Of a stretch of DNA of 64,000 nt, positions 16,113 through 25,061 are shown piece by piece. The stretch lies in contig NZ_JAIVKY010000008.1 in the NCBI RefSeq assembly GCF_020524325.1, forward strand, positions 186,001 through 250,000, read 5' to 3'. The DNA comes from Sutcliffiella horikoshii. Lineage in GTDB: Bacteria; Bacillota; Bacilli; Bacillales; Bacillaceae_I. Below the pieces are notes generated by a model. The model worked only from the letters and a program-made list of their open reading frames with translations. It did no database searches and had not been told where the DNA came from. Numbering within the stretch: position 1 is the stretch's first letter; the number at the start of each line of letters is the position of its first letter. Made by a program: the position numbers and the translations under genes.

Positions 16113-18311
16113 TTGGAAAGATTTAAGAGAAATAAATTATCCAAAATAAAGCTACCAAACATCAAAGCAATCTTGTCAAAAAAGTACTTCCTTTTTCCAT
16201 TTATCTTAGCATGTATTGCTTTTATAGGACTAATAGGTTATATCTTTATCATTTTTTTAGGAGACTATGTCATTGATGAAAAGAAATTGATTATGGATTC
16301 TACTACAACCATGGTGGATGAAAACGGAAATGAAATAGCCTCGCTTTTTTTTGAAAATAGGGAAATTGTAGAGATAAATAAAATCCCTACACATGTTAGA
16401 GAGGCATTTGTGGCGGTGGAAGATAACCGCTTTTATGAACATAGAGGGATTGATGTTCGAGCAATTGGAAGAGCGGTCTATCGTGATATTTTGGCAAGAA
16501 GCAAAGTAGAGGGGGGAAGCACTCTCACTCAGCAGCTGGCTAAAAACATTTTCTTGACCAATGAAAAATCTTGGCTCAGAAAAACGAAAGAAGCTGTGAT
16601 AGCAATAAATCTTGAACGAAGATACACAAAGAATGAGATCTTGGAAATGTATTTAAATCAGATATATTTTGGGCATGGTGCCTATGGCGTCCAAACGGCA
16701 TCACAGCTTTATTTTAATAAAAATGTAGAAGACTTGACGGTAGAGCAAGGGGCTTTGTTGGCAGCTCTCCCAAAGGCACCTAATGGGTACTCTCCCATTA
16801 ATCATCCAGAGGTAGCGAAAAAAAGACGAGATCTTGTCTTGCACCTTATGGAAGACCAAGGTTACCTTGAGGCGGAAGAAGCCGTCGGACTAACGGGGAA
16901 AACATTGGGCCTTGATGTTGTAGAATCAAAAGAAAAGCAGGCTTATCTAACCTACATTGATATGGTGATGGAAGAAGCAGAAGAGAAATACGGTTTTACT
17001 CCAGAGGAATTGCATAGAGGCGGATATAAGATCTTGGTGCCGATGAATGTTGCGGCTCAGGATGCTGCCTTTCAACGCTTTCAAGACAATCAATATTTCC
17101 CCGGCACCAATGATCAGGTAGAGGGTGCGTTCGTCATGATGGATCAGCACAATGGCGGCGTTTTGGCTGTTATTGGAGGCCGAAATTATGTAACCAAGGG
17201 GATTAACCGCGTCAATATCAAAAGACAACCTGGTTCTACCTTTAAACCTTTGGCTGTCTATGCTCCAGCATTGGAAGAAGGACAATATGAGCCTTACAGC
17301 CTTTTGAAAGATGAGTTGCTTTCTTATAAAGATGGGGAAGAAGTTTATAAACCAAGAAACTATCATCATCAATATAAAACCGAAGTGACCATGTATGAAG
17401 CGATTAAAGATTCTTTAAATGCACCAGCAGTTTGGGCATTAAATGAATTGGGAATCAAAAAAAGCAAAAGCTATCTTGAAAAGTTAGACCTTGCCATACC
17501 AGATAACGGACTAGCTATTGCACTCGGGGGGTTGAAAGAAGGGGTTACTCCTTTAGAACTAACCAAAGCCTATCGATCCTTTGGCAATAATGGGAAGATT
17601 GTGGAGCCTTATTTTATTCAGGAAATCAGAACAAGAAAAGGGGAAGTTATCGCCAAGGCCAAGAAAACCGAAAAGAAAGTATTCAGCCCTCAAACAGCGT
17701 GGAACATGACACGTATGCTTGAAGGAGTCGTTCAAGACGGTTCGGCACAAGCGGGTGAGCTGCAAGGGGAGCTTGCCGGAAAGACGGGTACTACAAACTA
17801 CCCCGGGGTAGATAATGCCATCAAGGATACTTGGTTTGTCGGATATACTCAAGATGTAATCGGGACCGTGTGGATGGGATATGACACGACTACTCCAGAG
17901 CAGCATCTAACAGCAGGTGGGGCTTATCCTACAAGACTGTTGAAGGATATATTGCGAGATGCCGGGCTTGATAATGGAGCATTTTCCGTTCCTGTTGGAG
18001 TAACGGATTTGGAAAATCCCATCACTATGCCGGAAAGCATCGAATTGAAGGGATCAATGACGTTTCATCCTTTTAGCTTATTTACTGTCGACTTAACGTG
18101 GAGCGAAGCAGAAGATGATCGAATCGTCTATAGAATCTATTCCGTGTCGGGTGACAAAGAGAGCTTGATTGGGGAAGTTTCTGGAGATCATCAATACTCT
18201 GTTAAGAATATCAACATATTTAATGTTCCGGAATATTACGTCATTCCGTACAACACCCAAACCAAAAAAGAAGGAAATCCATCCAAAACATTAAAACCGA
18301 CCTTTAGATAA
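16113..18311 (+). CDS. pbpF: Class A penicillin-binding protein PbpF
   Basis: A 732-residue bifunctional peptidoglycan synthase. After one N-terminal anchor helix (about residues 28-50) comes the GT51 glycosyltransferase (VEDNRFYEHRGID and GGSTLTQQLAKN). The transpeptidase has the active-site Ser-x-x-Lys in QPGSTFKPLAV, the SLN motif and KTGTTN. A C-terminal extension of about 90 residues follows. In B. subtilis PbpF takes part in vegetative and spore wall synthesis. The start is TTG behind AGGAGGAGG. Confidence 0.92.
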   Translation: MERFKRNKLSKIKLPNIKAILSKKYFLFPFILACIAFIGLIGYIFIIFLGDYVIDEKKLIMDSTTTMVDENGNEIASLFFENREIVEINKIPTHVREAFVAVEDNRFYEHRGIDVRAIGRAVYRDILARSKVEGGSTLTQQLAKNIFLTNEKSWLRKTKEAVIAINLERRYTKNEILEMYLNQIYFGHGAYGVQTASQLYFNKNVEDLTVEQGALLAALPKAPNGYSPINHPEVAKKRRDLVLHLMEDQGYLEAEEAVGLTGKTLGLDVVESKEKQAYLTYIDMVMEEAEEKYGFTPEELHRGGYKILVPMNVAAQDAAFQRFQDNQYFPGTNDQVEGAFVMMDQHNGGVLAVIGGRNYVTKGINRVNIKRQPGSTFKPLAVYAPALEEGQYEPYSLLKDELLSYKDGEEVYKPRNYHHQYKTEVTMYEAIKDSLNAPAVWALNELGIKKSKSYLEKLDLAIPDNGLAIALGGLKEGVTPLELTKAYRSFGNNGKIVEPYFIQEIRTRKGEVIAKAKKTEKKVFSPQTAWNMTRMLEGVVQDGSAQAGELQGELAGKTGTTNYPGVDNAIKDTWFVGYTQDVIGTVWMGYDTTTPEQHLTAGGAYPTRLLKDILRDAGLDNGAFSVPVGVTDLENPITMPESIELKGSMTFHPFSLFTVDLTWSEAEDDRIVYRIYSVSGDKESLIGEVSGDHQYSVKNINIFNVPEYYVIPYNTQTKKEGNPSKTLKPTFR

Positions 18312-18322
18312 AAAGTATTTGT

Positions 18323-18451
18323 AGCTGTTGATTGTAGTAAAAGGCGGAGACTCCTGATGGAGATAGCGCTAGGTGGAGACCCCGCAGGCTTGCCTAGGAG
18401 GCTCTCGTCAGCCCCTAGGAAAGCGAAGCCATTTGCGGAAATCAACAGCGG
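18323..18451. repeat. Single palindromic repeat element, copy 2
   Basis: A 129-bp element of the right-arm type with ends CTGTTGATT and AATCAACAG and a core sharing GGAGACTCC, GGAGACCCCGC, GGAGGCTC and GGAAAGCGAAGCC with the other copies. It lies 12 bp after the pbpF stop and may serve as its terminator, since no separate one is visible. Confidence 0.85.
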
Positions 18452-18511
18452 TGTTTTACATACCCCACAATATAGAAAATTTGAAATGTACTGTTTGAGG
18501 AGAAGCGGGAG

Positions 18512-20158
18512 ATGAATGTACAAGCGACGTTTGCACGATATGCATCAAATATAAAAGAAGCCTGGATTAATGAAAAAAGGTTGAACCTAGAACAGGCACA
18601 TATCATCCATCAGAAAAACAAGCTGATGCTGGTTGTCTTTGTTACGCTGTTGATTTTAGACCTGTTAACAAACCTTTTTATTTTCCCGGAGATACTTCCA
18701 ACCATCTTGCTCACTGCAGGCTTTGGGTGTGCCCTGGTAGCCTTCTTCGTTCTACGACCTAAGCTAGCAAGGGGAGGGATGTATGTCATTGTATGTACAT
18801 CCTTTATTCCGTTTTGGGTGGTTGCTTATCTAGATAAAGACGTGATTAATTTTTATTTTTTAACCATGCCTTTAATTATGTCTTCTTTATATAATCGTAT
18901 TTTACCCATATTAATTGCTAGTTTCTTGACATGTATTACCCTATCATTTTTTTATATCGATTATAGCAAAATTGTGTTTTCTAATCATTTAAAAGTGGAT
19001 GTATTGTATTTTATCCTGTTCTCCATTTTCGTTACGATATTCCTCCTCTTTTCGAGCAGGCTGACAGGAAGCCTTTTAGAAAGGGCAGAGGAAAAAGAGA
19101 AACAAACCTCTTTAGAACTTCTGTCTACGAAAGAGTATCTAGAAGCGTACTTTAATAATACAACTGACTCAATCGGGGTATATGACCTTAAAGGTACGAT
19201 TTTAAAGGTAAATGCATCATTTGAAAAAATGTTTAAAGTAGATGAAAAAGATATCCTTGGACTCGAAACAAGCTTTCTTTCCTTTACATCTGCCAATTCA
19301 TTACGTGTTTTTCTCAGCAAGTTAAAAACGCAAAAGCAACTATCGTTTGAATTACTAACTGCAACGAAGGAAGGAAAGCATGTAGACCTCAATATCACGG
19401 TCACTCCCGTAAAGAATAGCGAAGGAGAGATCATCGCACTTGTTTTTCTTATGAAAGATATTACCGACAAAAAGAGAACGGAAGAAGCACTTATGCAGTC
19501 GGAAAAGCTTTCTGTGATTGGAGAGCTCGCAGCGGGGGTAGCCCATGAAATCAGAAATCCTGTCACGGTCTTGAAAGGGTTCGTGCATCTGCTGTCAAAG
19601 GAGAGTAGAGAGAAAGAATTTTACACCATCATGGATAAAGAATTAGAACGAATCAACCAGATTACCAACGAATTTATGGCGCTTGCAAAACCGCAGGCTA
19701 TTAAAATTAAAAAGCAAAATCTAAAAGAGCTCATACAGGAGGTCTGCGTCTTTCTTGAAAGTGAAGCGTTTATCCACCAAGTTGTGATGGAGGTCGTTCA
19801 CTTTGAAGATTGCATATGGTTGGAATGTGAGCCCAATCAAATTAAACAAGTACTAATCAATGTAATAAAGAATGGTATGGAAGCAATGCCGGGTGGCGGG
19901 AAAATTACCATTCATACTCAAGTGGTGGATGGGTTTGTGAACCTTGTGATAAAGGACGAAGGAGAGGGAATTGCAGAAGAGGTCATCAATAAGGTGGGAC
20001 AACCTTTCTTTACAACGAAAGAAAAGGGCACAGGCCTCGGCCTCATGGTTTCGATGAAGATTATCGAAAACCACGGTGGCCAGTTAACTATTCACAGTGA
20101 GGAAAAGATAGGATCGACAGTGGAGATCTTGCTGCCACATTTGAAGGTGGGGGAATAA
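18512..20158 (+). CDS. Membrane PAS-domain sensor kinase, sporulation-kinase-like
   Basis: A 548-residue histidine kinase with five to six helices between residues 35 and 185, a PAS domain (about 205-320), then HisKA with the phosphoacceptor His345 in AAGVAHEIRNPVTVLKGF and a HATPase domain (NVIKNGMEAMPGG, DEGEGIA, GTGLGL). This layout, with no adjacent response regulator, is that of the orphan Kin sporulation kinases that feed Spo0F. A role in the phosphorelay is inferred. It lies upstream of hemE with its own RBS (GAGGAGAAG). Confidence 0.82.
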   Translation: MNVQATFARYASNIKEAWINEKRLNLEQAHIIHQKNKLMLVVFVTLLILDLLTNLFIFPEILPTILLTAGFGCALVAFFVLRPKLARGGMYVIVCTSFIPFWVVAYLDKDVINFYFLTMPLIMSSLYNRILPILIASFLTCITLSFFYIDYSKIVFSNHLKVDVLYFILFSIFVTIFLLFSSRLTGSLLERAEEKEKQTSLELLSTKEYLEAYFNNTTDSIGVYDLKGTILKVNASFEKMFKVDEKDILGLETSFLSFTSANSLRVFLSKLKTQKQLSFELLTATKEGKHVDLNITVTPVKNSEGEIIALVFLMKDITDKKRTEEALMQSEKLSVIGELAAGVAHEIRNPVTVLKGFVHLLSKESREKEFYTIMDKELERINQITNEFMALAKPQAIKIKKQNLKELIQEVCVFLESEAFIHQVVMEVVHFEDCIWLECEPNQIKQVLINVIKNGMEAMPGGGKITIHTQVVDGFVNLVIKDEGEGIAEEVINKVGQPFFTTKEKGTGLGLMVSMKIIENHGGQLTIHSEEKIGSTVEILLPHLKVGE

Positions 20159-20282
20159 TCGTCTATTTTATGAACAATAAGCCCTCATTCTATACTTTCC
20201 TTACATTTATAGGTATAGTGTAACATGACAGAAGTGTAACGAAATAAAAGTAGAAAAAAGTCATTTGGAAGGGGTCATCATT

Positions 20283-21323
20283 TTGAGTCAAACAACATTT
20301 AACGATACATTTTTACGAGCATGTAGAGGAGAGAAGACAGAACATGTCCCATTATGGTATATGAGACAAGCTGGACGTTCTCAACCGGAATATAGAAAGA
20401 TTAAAGAAAAGTATTCTCTATTTGAAATTACTCATCAACCTGAGCTCTGTGCTTATGTGACAAAGCTTCCTGTTGATCAGTATAACGTGGATGCAGCTAT
20501 TCTTTATAAGGACATCATGAGTCCCCTTCCTGCAATTGGTGTAGATGTGGAGATAAAATCCGGAATTGGACCTGTTATTGATAACCCAATCCGTTCGATA
20601 CAAGATGTTGAAAAGCTTGGGGAAATTCATCCTGAACAGGACGTTCCATATGTATTAGATACAATCAAACTTTTAACTAAGGAACAATTGAATGTTCCGT
20701 TAATCGGCTTTGCAGGGGCACCTTTTACACTTGCTTCCTACATGATCGAAGGCGGCCCATCTAAAAACTATAATAAAACGAAAGCATTCATGTATGCAGA
20801 ACCGAAAGCTTGGTTTGCATTAATGGATAAACTTGCTGATATGACAATTACCTATGTTCGCTCCCAAATCCATGCGGGCGCAAAAGCAATCCAAATTTTT
20901 GATAGCTGGGTTGGAGCATTGAATGTAGAAGACTACCGCTACTTCATTAAACCAGTAATGAATCGCATCTTCTCGTCTTTGAAAGAAGAAAATGTACCTT
21001 TAATCATGTTTGGTGTGGGTGCAAGCCACTTAGCAAACGAATGGCACGATCTTCCGCTTGACGTAGTAGGTCTTGACTGGCGCTTACCGATTTCAGAAGC
21101 AAGAGAGCGTGGAATCACAAAACCTGTTCAAGGTAACTTGGACCCTGCTATTCTTTTAGCACCATGGGAAGTGATTGAAGAAAAAGCAAAAGCAATACTT
21201 GACCAAGGAATGCAACAACCGGGCTACATCTTCAACCTCGGACACGGCGTATTCCCACAAGTAAACCCAGACACACTAAAACGTTTAGCAACATTCGTAC
21301 ATGACTATTCTTCTAATAAGTAA
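20283..21323 (+). CDS. hemE: Uroporphyrinogen III decarboxylase HemE
   Basis: A 346-residue enzyme converting uroporphyrinogen III to coproporphyrinogen III. Signatures include [36 protein letters not shown] and [10 protein letters not shown] start at TTG 20283, with GGAAGGGG upstream, giving an N-terminus like the B. subtilis enzyme; the longer frame begins inside the ribosome site. It is the first gene of the hemE-hemH-hemY group, but a palindromic repeat sits between it and hemH. Confidence 0.95.
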   Translation: MSQTTFNDTFLRACRGEKTEHVPLWYMRQAGRSQPEYRKIKEKYSLFEITHQPELCAYVTKLPVDQYNVDAAILYKDIMSPLPAIGVDVEIKSGIGPVIDNPIRSIQDVEKLGEIHPEQDVPYVLDTIKLLTKEQLNVPLIGFAGAPFTLASYMIEGGPSKNYNKTKAFMYAEPKAWFALMDKLADMTITYVRSQIHAGAKAIQIFDSWVGALNVEDYRYFIKPVMNRIFSSLKEENVPLIMFGVGASHLANEWHDLPLDVVGLDWRLPISEARERGITKPVQGNLDPAILLAPWEVIEEKAKAILDQGMQQPGYIFNLGHGVFPQVNPDTLKRLATFVHDYSSNK

Positions 21324-21334
21324 GTTCTGATTCA

Positions 21335-21462
21335 CCTGTAGATTGTAGTGCGGGGTGGTCGACTCCGGCGAGAGGTAGCGATAGACTTGAGACCCCACAG
21401 CGAAGCGAGGTGGCTCAAGCACCGCCCGCGGAAAGCGATCAACCGGAGCGGAAATCTACAGG
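21335..21462. repeat. Palindromic repeat element inside the hem operon, copy 3
   Basis: A 128-bp element with perfect 10-bp inverted ends CCTGTAGATT and AATCTACAGG. The core (GACTCC, TTGAGACCCC, GGTGGCTCAAG, CCCGCGGAAAGCGATC) matches the other copies. It starts 12 bp after the hemE stop and ends 49 bp before hemH. It is likely a strong RNA hairpin in the operon transcript that could attenuate or stabilise it. Confidence 0.88.
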
Positions 21463-21510
21463 AGCACATGAAATATTCTAATAGACCAGAAAAGAAAAGA
21501 GGTAAACTAT

Positions 21511-22452
21511 ATGTCCAAAAAAACAATGGGCTTGTTGGTAATGGCATACGGTACACCATATAAAGAAGAAGACCTAGAAAGATACTACACACACATCCGT
21601 CGCGGCAGAAAACCATCAGACGAAATGCTGCAAGACCTGCGCGACAGATATGACGCAATTGGCGGGATTTCGCCACTAGCTCGCATCACAGAACAACAAG
21701 CAAATGCACTAGGTGAACACCTAAACAACATCCAAGACGACATCGAATTTAAAGTGTACCTTGGCTTAAAACATATCGAACCATTCGTAGAAGATGCCGT
21801 TCAGCAAATGAAAGCAGATGGAATAAAAGAAGCGGTAAGCATCGTACTTGCTCCTCACTTCTCCACTTTCAGCGTTAAATCATACAATGGACGTGCACAA
21901 GAAGAAGCAGAAAAAATCGGCGGCCCATCTATCGTTTCTGTTGAAAGCTGGTATGATGAGCCGAAATTTATCCAGTACTGGGTAGATAGAGTGAAAGAAA
22001 CGTTTGGATCTATGGATGAAGCAGAGCGAGAAAAAGCAGTCTTGATCGTTTCAGCACACAGCCTTCCGGAGAAAATCATCCAAATGGGAGACCCATATCC
22101 AAAGCAACTGCAAGAAACGGCAGACCTTATTGCAAAAGGTGCAGGAGTCAAGAACTACGAAATTGCATGGCAAAGTGAAGGAAATACACCAGATCCATGG
22201 TTGGGGCCGGATGTTCAAGACATCACCCGTGACCTTCATAAAGACAAAGGATATTCTTCCTTCGTGTACACTCCGGTAGGTTTTGTATCTGATCACTTGG
22301 AAGTTTTATATGACAATGACTACGAGTGTAAAATTGTAACAGATGAAATCGGAGCAAAGTACTATCGTCCAGAAATGCCTAATACACAACCAGAGTTTAT
22401 TGATGCGATGGCTACGGTCGTATTGGATGAATTAAAGAAAGTAACTCAGTAA
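21511..22452 (+). CDS. hemH: Ferrochelatase HemH (CpfC)
   Basis: A 313-residue ferrochelatase. It has [24 protein letters not shown] at the N-terminus, the catalytic-type His in [18 protein letters not shown], and the Glu-bearing [13 protein letters not shown]. In Gram-positive bacteria this enzyme inserts iron into coproporphyrin III. The ribosome site is AAAGAGGTAA. It is followed by hemY after 25 bp. Confidence 0.95.
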   Translation: MSKKTMGLLVMAYGTPYKEEDLERYYTHIRRGRKPSDEMLQDLRDRYDAIGGISPLARITEQQANALGEHLNNIQDDIEFKVYLGLKHIEPFVEDAVQQMKADGIKEAVSIVLAPHFSTFSVKSYNGRAQEEAEKIGGPSIVSVESWYDEPKFIQYWVDRVKETFGSMDEAEREKAVLIVSAHSLPEKIIQMGDPYPKQLQETADLIAKGAGVKNYEIAWQSEGNTPDPWLGPDVQDITRDLHKDKGYSSFVYTPVGFVSDHLEVLYDNDYECKIVTDEIGAKYYRPEMPNTQPEFIDAMATVVLDELKKVTQ

Positions 22453-22477
22453 ATCTAGAAAAGAAGGCGATGAAACC

Positions 22478-23908
22478 ATGAACGAGGAGAAAAAAAGGGT
22501 TGTCATCATCGGTGGAGGCATTACTGGCCTAGCTGCCGCCTATTATCTTCAAAAGGAAAAAAAAGAGAAAAACCTTGATATAGAGATTACCCTGATTGAA
22601 GCAAGCAACCGACTTGGAGGAAAGATCCAAACAGTCAAACGTGATGGGTTTACCATTGAACGTGGACCAGATAGCTTTCTTGCTAGAAAGTTAAGTGCTG
22701 GAAGATTAGTAAAAGAAGTAGGTCTTGAAGATCAACTAGTTCATAATTCAACTGGTCAGGCTTACATCCTGCTTAAAGGACAACTGCATCCGATGCCAGA
22801 AGGGGCTGTAATGGGAATTCCTACAAAACTGTCTCCATTTGTAACTACGGGTTTATTTTCCCCGATTGGAAAAATGCGTGCAGCAGCGGATCTGATTCTG
22901 CCTGCTTCAAATAATGGAGGGGAAGACCAGTCTCTTGGTTCTTTCTTCCGCAGAAGACTTGGGGATGAAGTGGTAGAAAACTTAATTGAACCGTTGCTAT
23001 CTGGCATTTATGCCGGTGACATCGATAAACTAAGTCTTCAAGCTACCTTCCCGCAATTTCAACAGGTGGAAGAAAAATACCGCAGCTTAATACTTGGGAT
23101 GAAACAAACAACTCCTAAACAAAAGCCTGCACCTGCCCAGAAGAAAAAAGGCATGTTCCAGACGTTGCGCGGGGGACTACAAACGCTTGTGGATGCGCTG
23201 GAAGAAAAGCTAGATCAAGTGACCATTTTAAAAGCGGTGAAAGTTGATTCCATAAAAAAAACGGAGGACCAATATTCTCTATCTTTAAGTAATGGGAAAA
23301 CCATCCAATGTGATAATGTCATCATCTCAACTCCTCATCATGCTACAGCTGGCCTGATTCCTGGTGCGGATTACCTTGCTCCACTTCAACAGATGTCCTC
23401 TACATCTGTTGCGACCATTGCAATGGCATTTGATGAATCAGCACTGAAACAAGACATTGACGGTACTGGATTTGTCGTGTCAAGAAACAACGATTATACG
23501 ATTACAGCTTGTACCTGGACCCACAAAAAGTGGCCGCATACAACACCAAAAGGAAAAGTGATCCTTCGTTGTTATGTTGGTAGAGTAGGAGAGGAAGCAA
23601 TTGTTGATCAGAGTGATGAGGAAATAAAGAAAGTCGTACTGGATGACCTTAACAAAATCATGGAAGTCGGTGCAGACCCTGAATTTACGATTGTCACTCG
23701 CTGGAGAGAAGCAATGCCACAATATGCTGTTGGACATAAAAAGATGCTAAAGGAAATGAATGACCGCCTATCAGAAGAGATGCCGGGAGTATATCTTGCT
23801 GGAAGCTCTTTTGAAGGGGTTGGATTGCCTGATTGCATCGATTCTGGTGAAGCAGCAGTAGAAGCGGTGTTAAATAGCTTAAAAAATAAACCTGTTGTTC
23901 AGGTATAA
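22478..23908 (+). CDS. hemY: Coproporphyrinogen III oxidase HemY (CgoX)
   Basis: A 476-residue FAD enzyme. The N-terminal dinucleotide-binding motif VVIIGGGITGLAAAYYL and the GGKIQTV segment bind FAD; the C-terminal GVGLPDCIDSGEAAVE closes the FAD site. In Bacillus it oxidises coproporphyrinogen III to coproporphyrin III before iron insertion by HemH. It is the last hem gene and is followed by a strong terminator. Confidence 0.93.
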   Translation: MNEEKKRVVIIGGGITGLAAAYYLQKEKKEKNLDIEITLIEASNRLGGKIQTVKRDGFTIERGPDSFLARKLSAGRLVKEVGLEDQLVHNSTGQAYILLKGQLHPMPEGAVMGIPTKLSPFVTTGLFSPIGKMRAAADLILPASNNGGEDQSLGSFFRRRLGDEVVENLIEPLLSGIYAGDIDKLSLQATFPQFQQVEEKYRSLILGMKQTTPKQKPAPAQKKKGMFQTLRGGLQTLVDALEEKLDQVTILKAVKVDSIKKTEDQYSLSLSNGKTIQCDNVIISTPHHATAGLIPGADYLAPLQQMSSTSVATIAMAFDESALKQDIDGTGFVVSRNNDYTITACTWTHKKWPHTTPKGKVILRCYVGRVGEEAIVDQSDEEIKKVVLDDLNKIMEVGADPEFTIVTRWREAMPQYAVGHKKMLKEMNDRLSEEMPGVYLAGSSFEGVGLPDCIDSGEAAVEAVLNSLKNKPVVQV

Positions 23909-23911
23909 ACA

Positions 23912-23952
23912 AAAGGTTCAGTCGTAGCATAATTGCGACTGAACTTTTTTTT
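23912..23952 (+). terminator. Terminator of the hem operon
   Basis: GTTCAGTCG pairs with CGACTGAAC across an 11-base loop and is followed by a run of T. Confidence 0.92.
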
Positions 23953-23968
23953 GAAAGTATGTAATACA

Positions 23969-24312
23969 GTTGATTTCCGTTCCAGGCGCTTCGCTTGCCT
24001 GCGGGCGGTCCGTGAGCCTCCTCAGGCTTCGCCTTCCGGGGTCTCACCTGTCCCTTCCTCCCGCGGGCGTCTGCGCGCCTTCCACTCCAATCAACAAGGT
24101 GACTTCGTTCATTTAAGGGTTATTGAAAAGTCCTCTAACCGAGTTAGCTGTAAAAGGATTAACGTAACTTTACGCTATTTTCAGCTGTGGATTGGAGCAA
24201 ATGGCGGAGACTCCAGCGGGGGAGTAACGGTAGCTTGAGACCCCACAGCGCAGCGAGGAGGCTCAAGCACCGTCCCGCGGAAAGCGAAGCCATTTGCGGA
24301 AAGGAACAGCGG
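23969..24312. repeat. Composite palindromic repeat element, copy 4 (about 344 bp)
   Basis: Left arm 23969-24095 (GTTGATTTCCG... to CCAATCAAC), AT-rich spacer, right arm 24183-24312 (AGCTGTGGATTGG... to AACAGCGG). It is nearly identical along its full length, spacer included, to copy 6 at 33391. That points to recent duplication or gene conversion. It lies immediately behind the hem operon terminator. Confidence 0.88.
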
Positions 24313-24376
24313 GATAATGCAAAACCTTAACATAGAATTTGCTTTTTTGAAAAAGAGCATCTATAATAAAACTCAT

Positions 24377-24399
24377 TGACCGATATCGACATTTAGTCA
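24377..24399 (-). promoter_or_regulatory. Putative YhgD operator upstream of yhgD
   Basis: Read on the minus strand the site is TGACTAAATG-N7-CGGTCA. The same 16 fixed bases with the same 7-base gap recur at 25014 upstream of yhgE. The outer TGAC and GTCA are inverted. The site ends 22 bp before the yhgD start, which fits autorepression by a TetR protein. Confidence 0.65.
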
Positions 24400-24421
24400 T
24401 ATTGATGAAAGGAGCCATCAA

Positions 24422-24988
24422 ATGGATCGCAAACAAAGTATCCTGGAAGCCGCTTTAAAATCCTTCTCACTGTTTGGATACAAAGCTACCACGATGGATC
24501 AGGTTGCCAAGCTTGCAAACGTTGGAAAAGGAACGATTTATACCTTTTATTCTAATAAAGAAGAGCTCTTTAGTGAAATTGTAGCTGGAATACTAAGAGA
24601 GATGCAGGAAGTAGCTGACCAATCCATTAATCCCGAGCAATCCTTTTTTGAAAATGCTCATAGGGCCCTTATCAGCTTGCTTGATTTTCGAAATGAACAT
24701 CAATTAACCGTCAAACTGATTCAAGAAGAAAAAGAACTTGGGACAAAGATAGTCAACCAAGAACTTAACCGCCTAGAGCAAATGATTATTAATTTTATTA
24801 AAGAAAGAATTGAAAAGGCCATAGAAAAAGGGGAAATCAGAAAGTGTGACCCGGAAGTAACCGCCTTTTTAATGCTTAAGCTTTATGTTGCGCTTGTTGT
24901 GGACTGGGAGGAGCACCATACCCCATTATCCAAAGAGGAAATTGCCAATCTATTTGAATTGTATTTTATCAAAGGATTATCAACTTGA
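24422..24988 (+). CDS. yhgD: TetR-family regulator YhgD
   Basis: A 188-residue TetR-family protein. The N-terminal helix-turn-helix (residues 8-52; FSLFGYKATTMDQVAKLANV with GKGTIYTFYSNKEELF) is clear; the C-terminal ligand domain is variable. It lies next to yhgE as in B. subtilis. Matching operator-like sites in front of this gene and of yhgE suggest that it represses both. Ribosome site GAAAGGAG. The inducing ligand is unknown. Confidence 0.88.
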   Translation: MDRKQSILEAALKSFSLFGYKATTMDQVAKLANVGKGTIYTFYSNKEELFSEIVAGILREMQEVADQSINPEQSFFENAHRALISLLDFRNEHQLTVKLIQEEKELGTKIVNQELNRLEQMIINFIKERIEKAIEKGEIRKCDPEVTAFLMLKLYVALVVDWEEHHTPLSKEEIANLFELYFIKGLST

Positions 24989-25013
24989 TGATCCTTACTA
25001 TTTTGAGTAAAAA

Positions 25014-25036
25014 TGACTAAATGACAAAAACGGTCA
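25014..25036 (+). promoter_or_regulatory. Putative YhgD operator upstream of yhgE
   Basis: TGACTAAATG-N7-CGGTCA on the plus strand, identical in its 16 fixed bases to the site at 24377, and 25 bp before the yhgE start codon. The two sites are in opposite orientation. Confidence 0.65.
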
Positions 25037-25061
25037 CAATGTAATATGGAGGTAATAAAAG

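Noticed and set aside
20215-20240. TGTAAC occurring twice upstream of hemE
   Set aside because: The spacing is about 16 bp, not 11, and there is no -10 at the right distance, so it does not fit the motif proposed for the MalT/SARP-type regulator.
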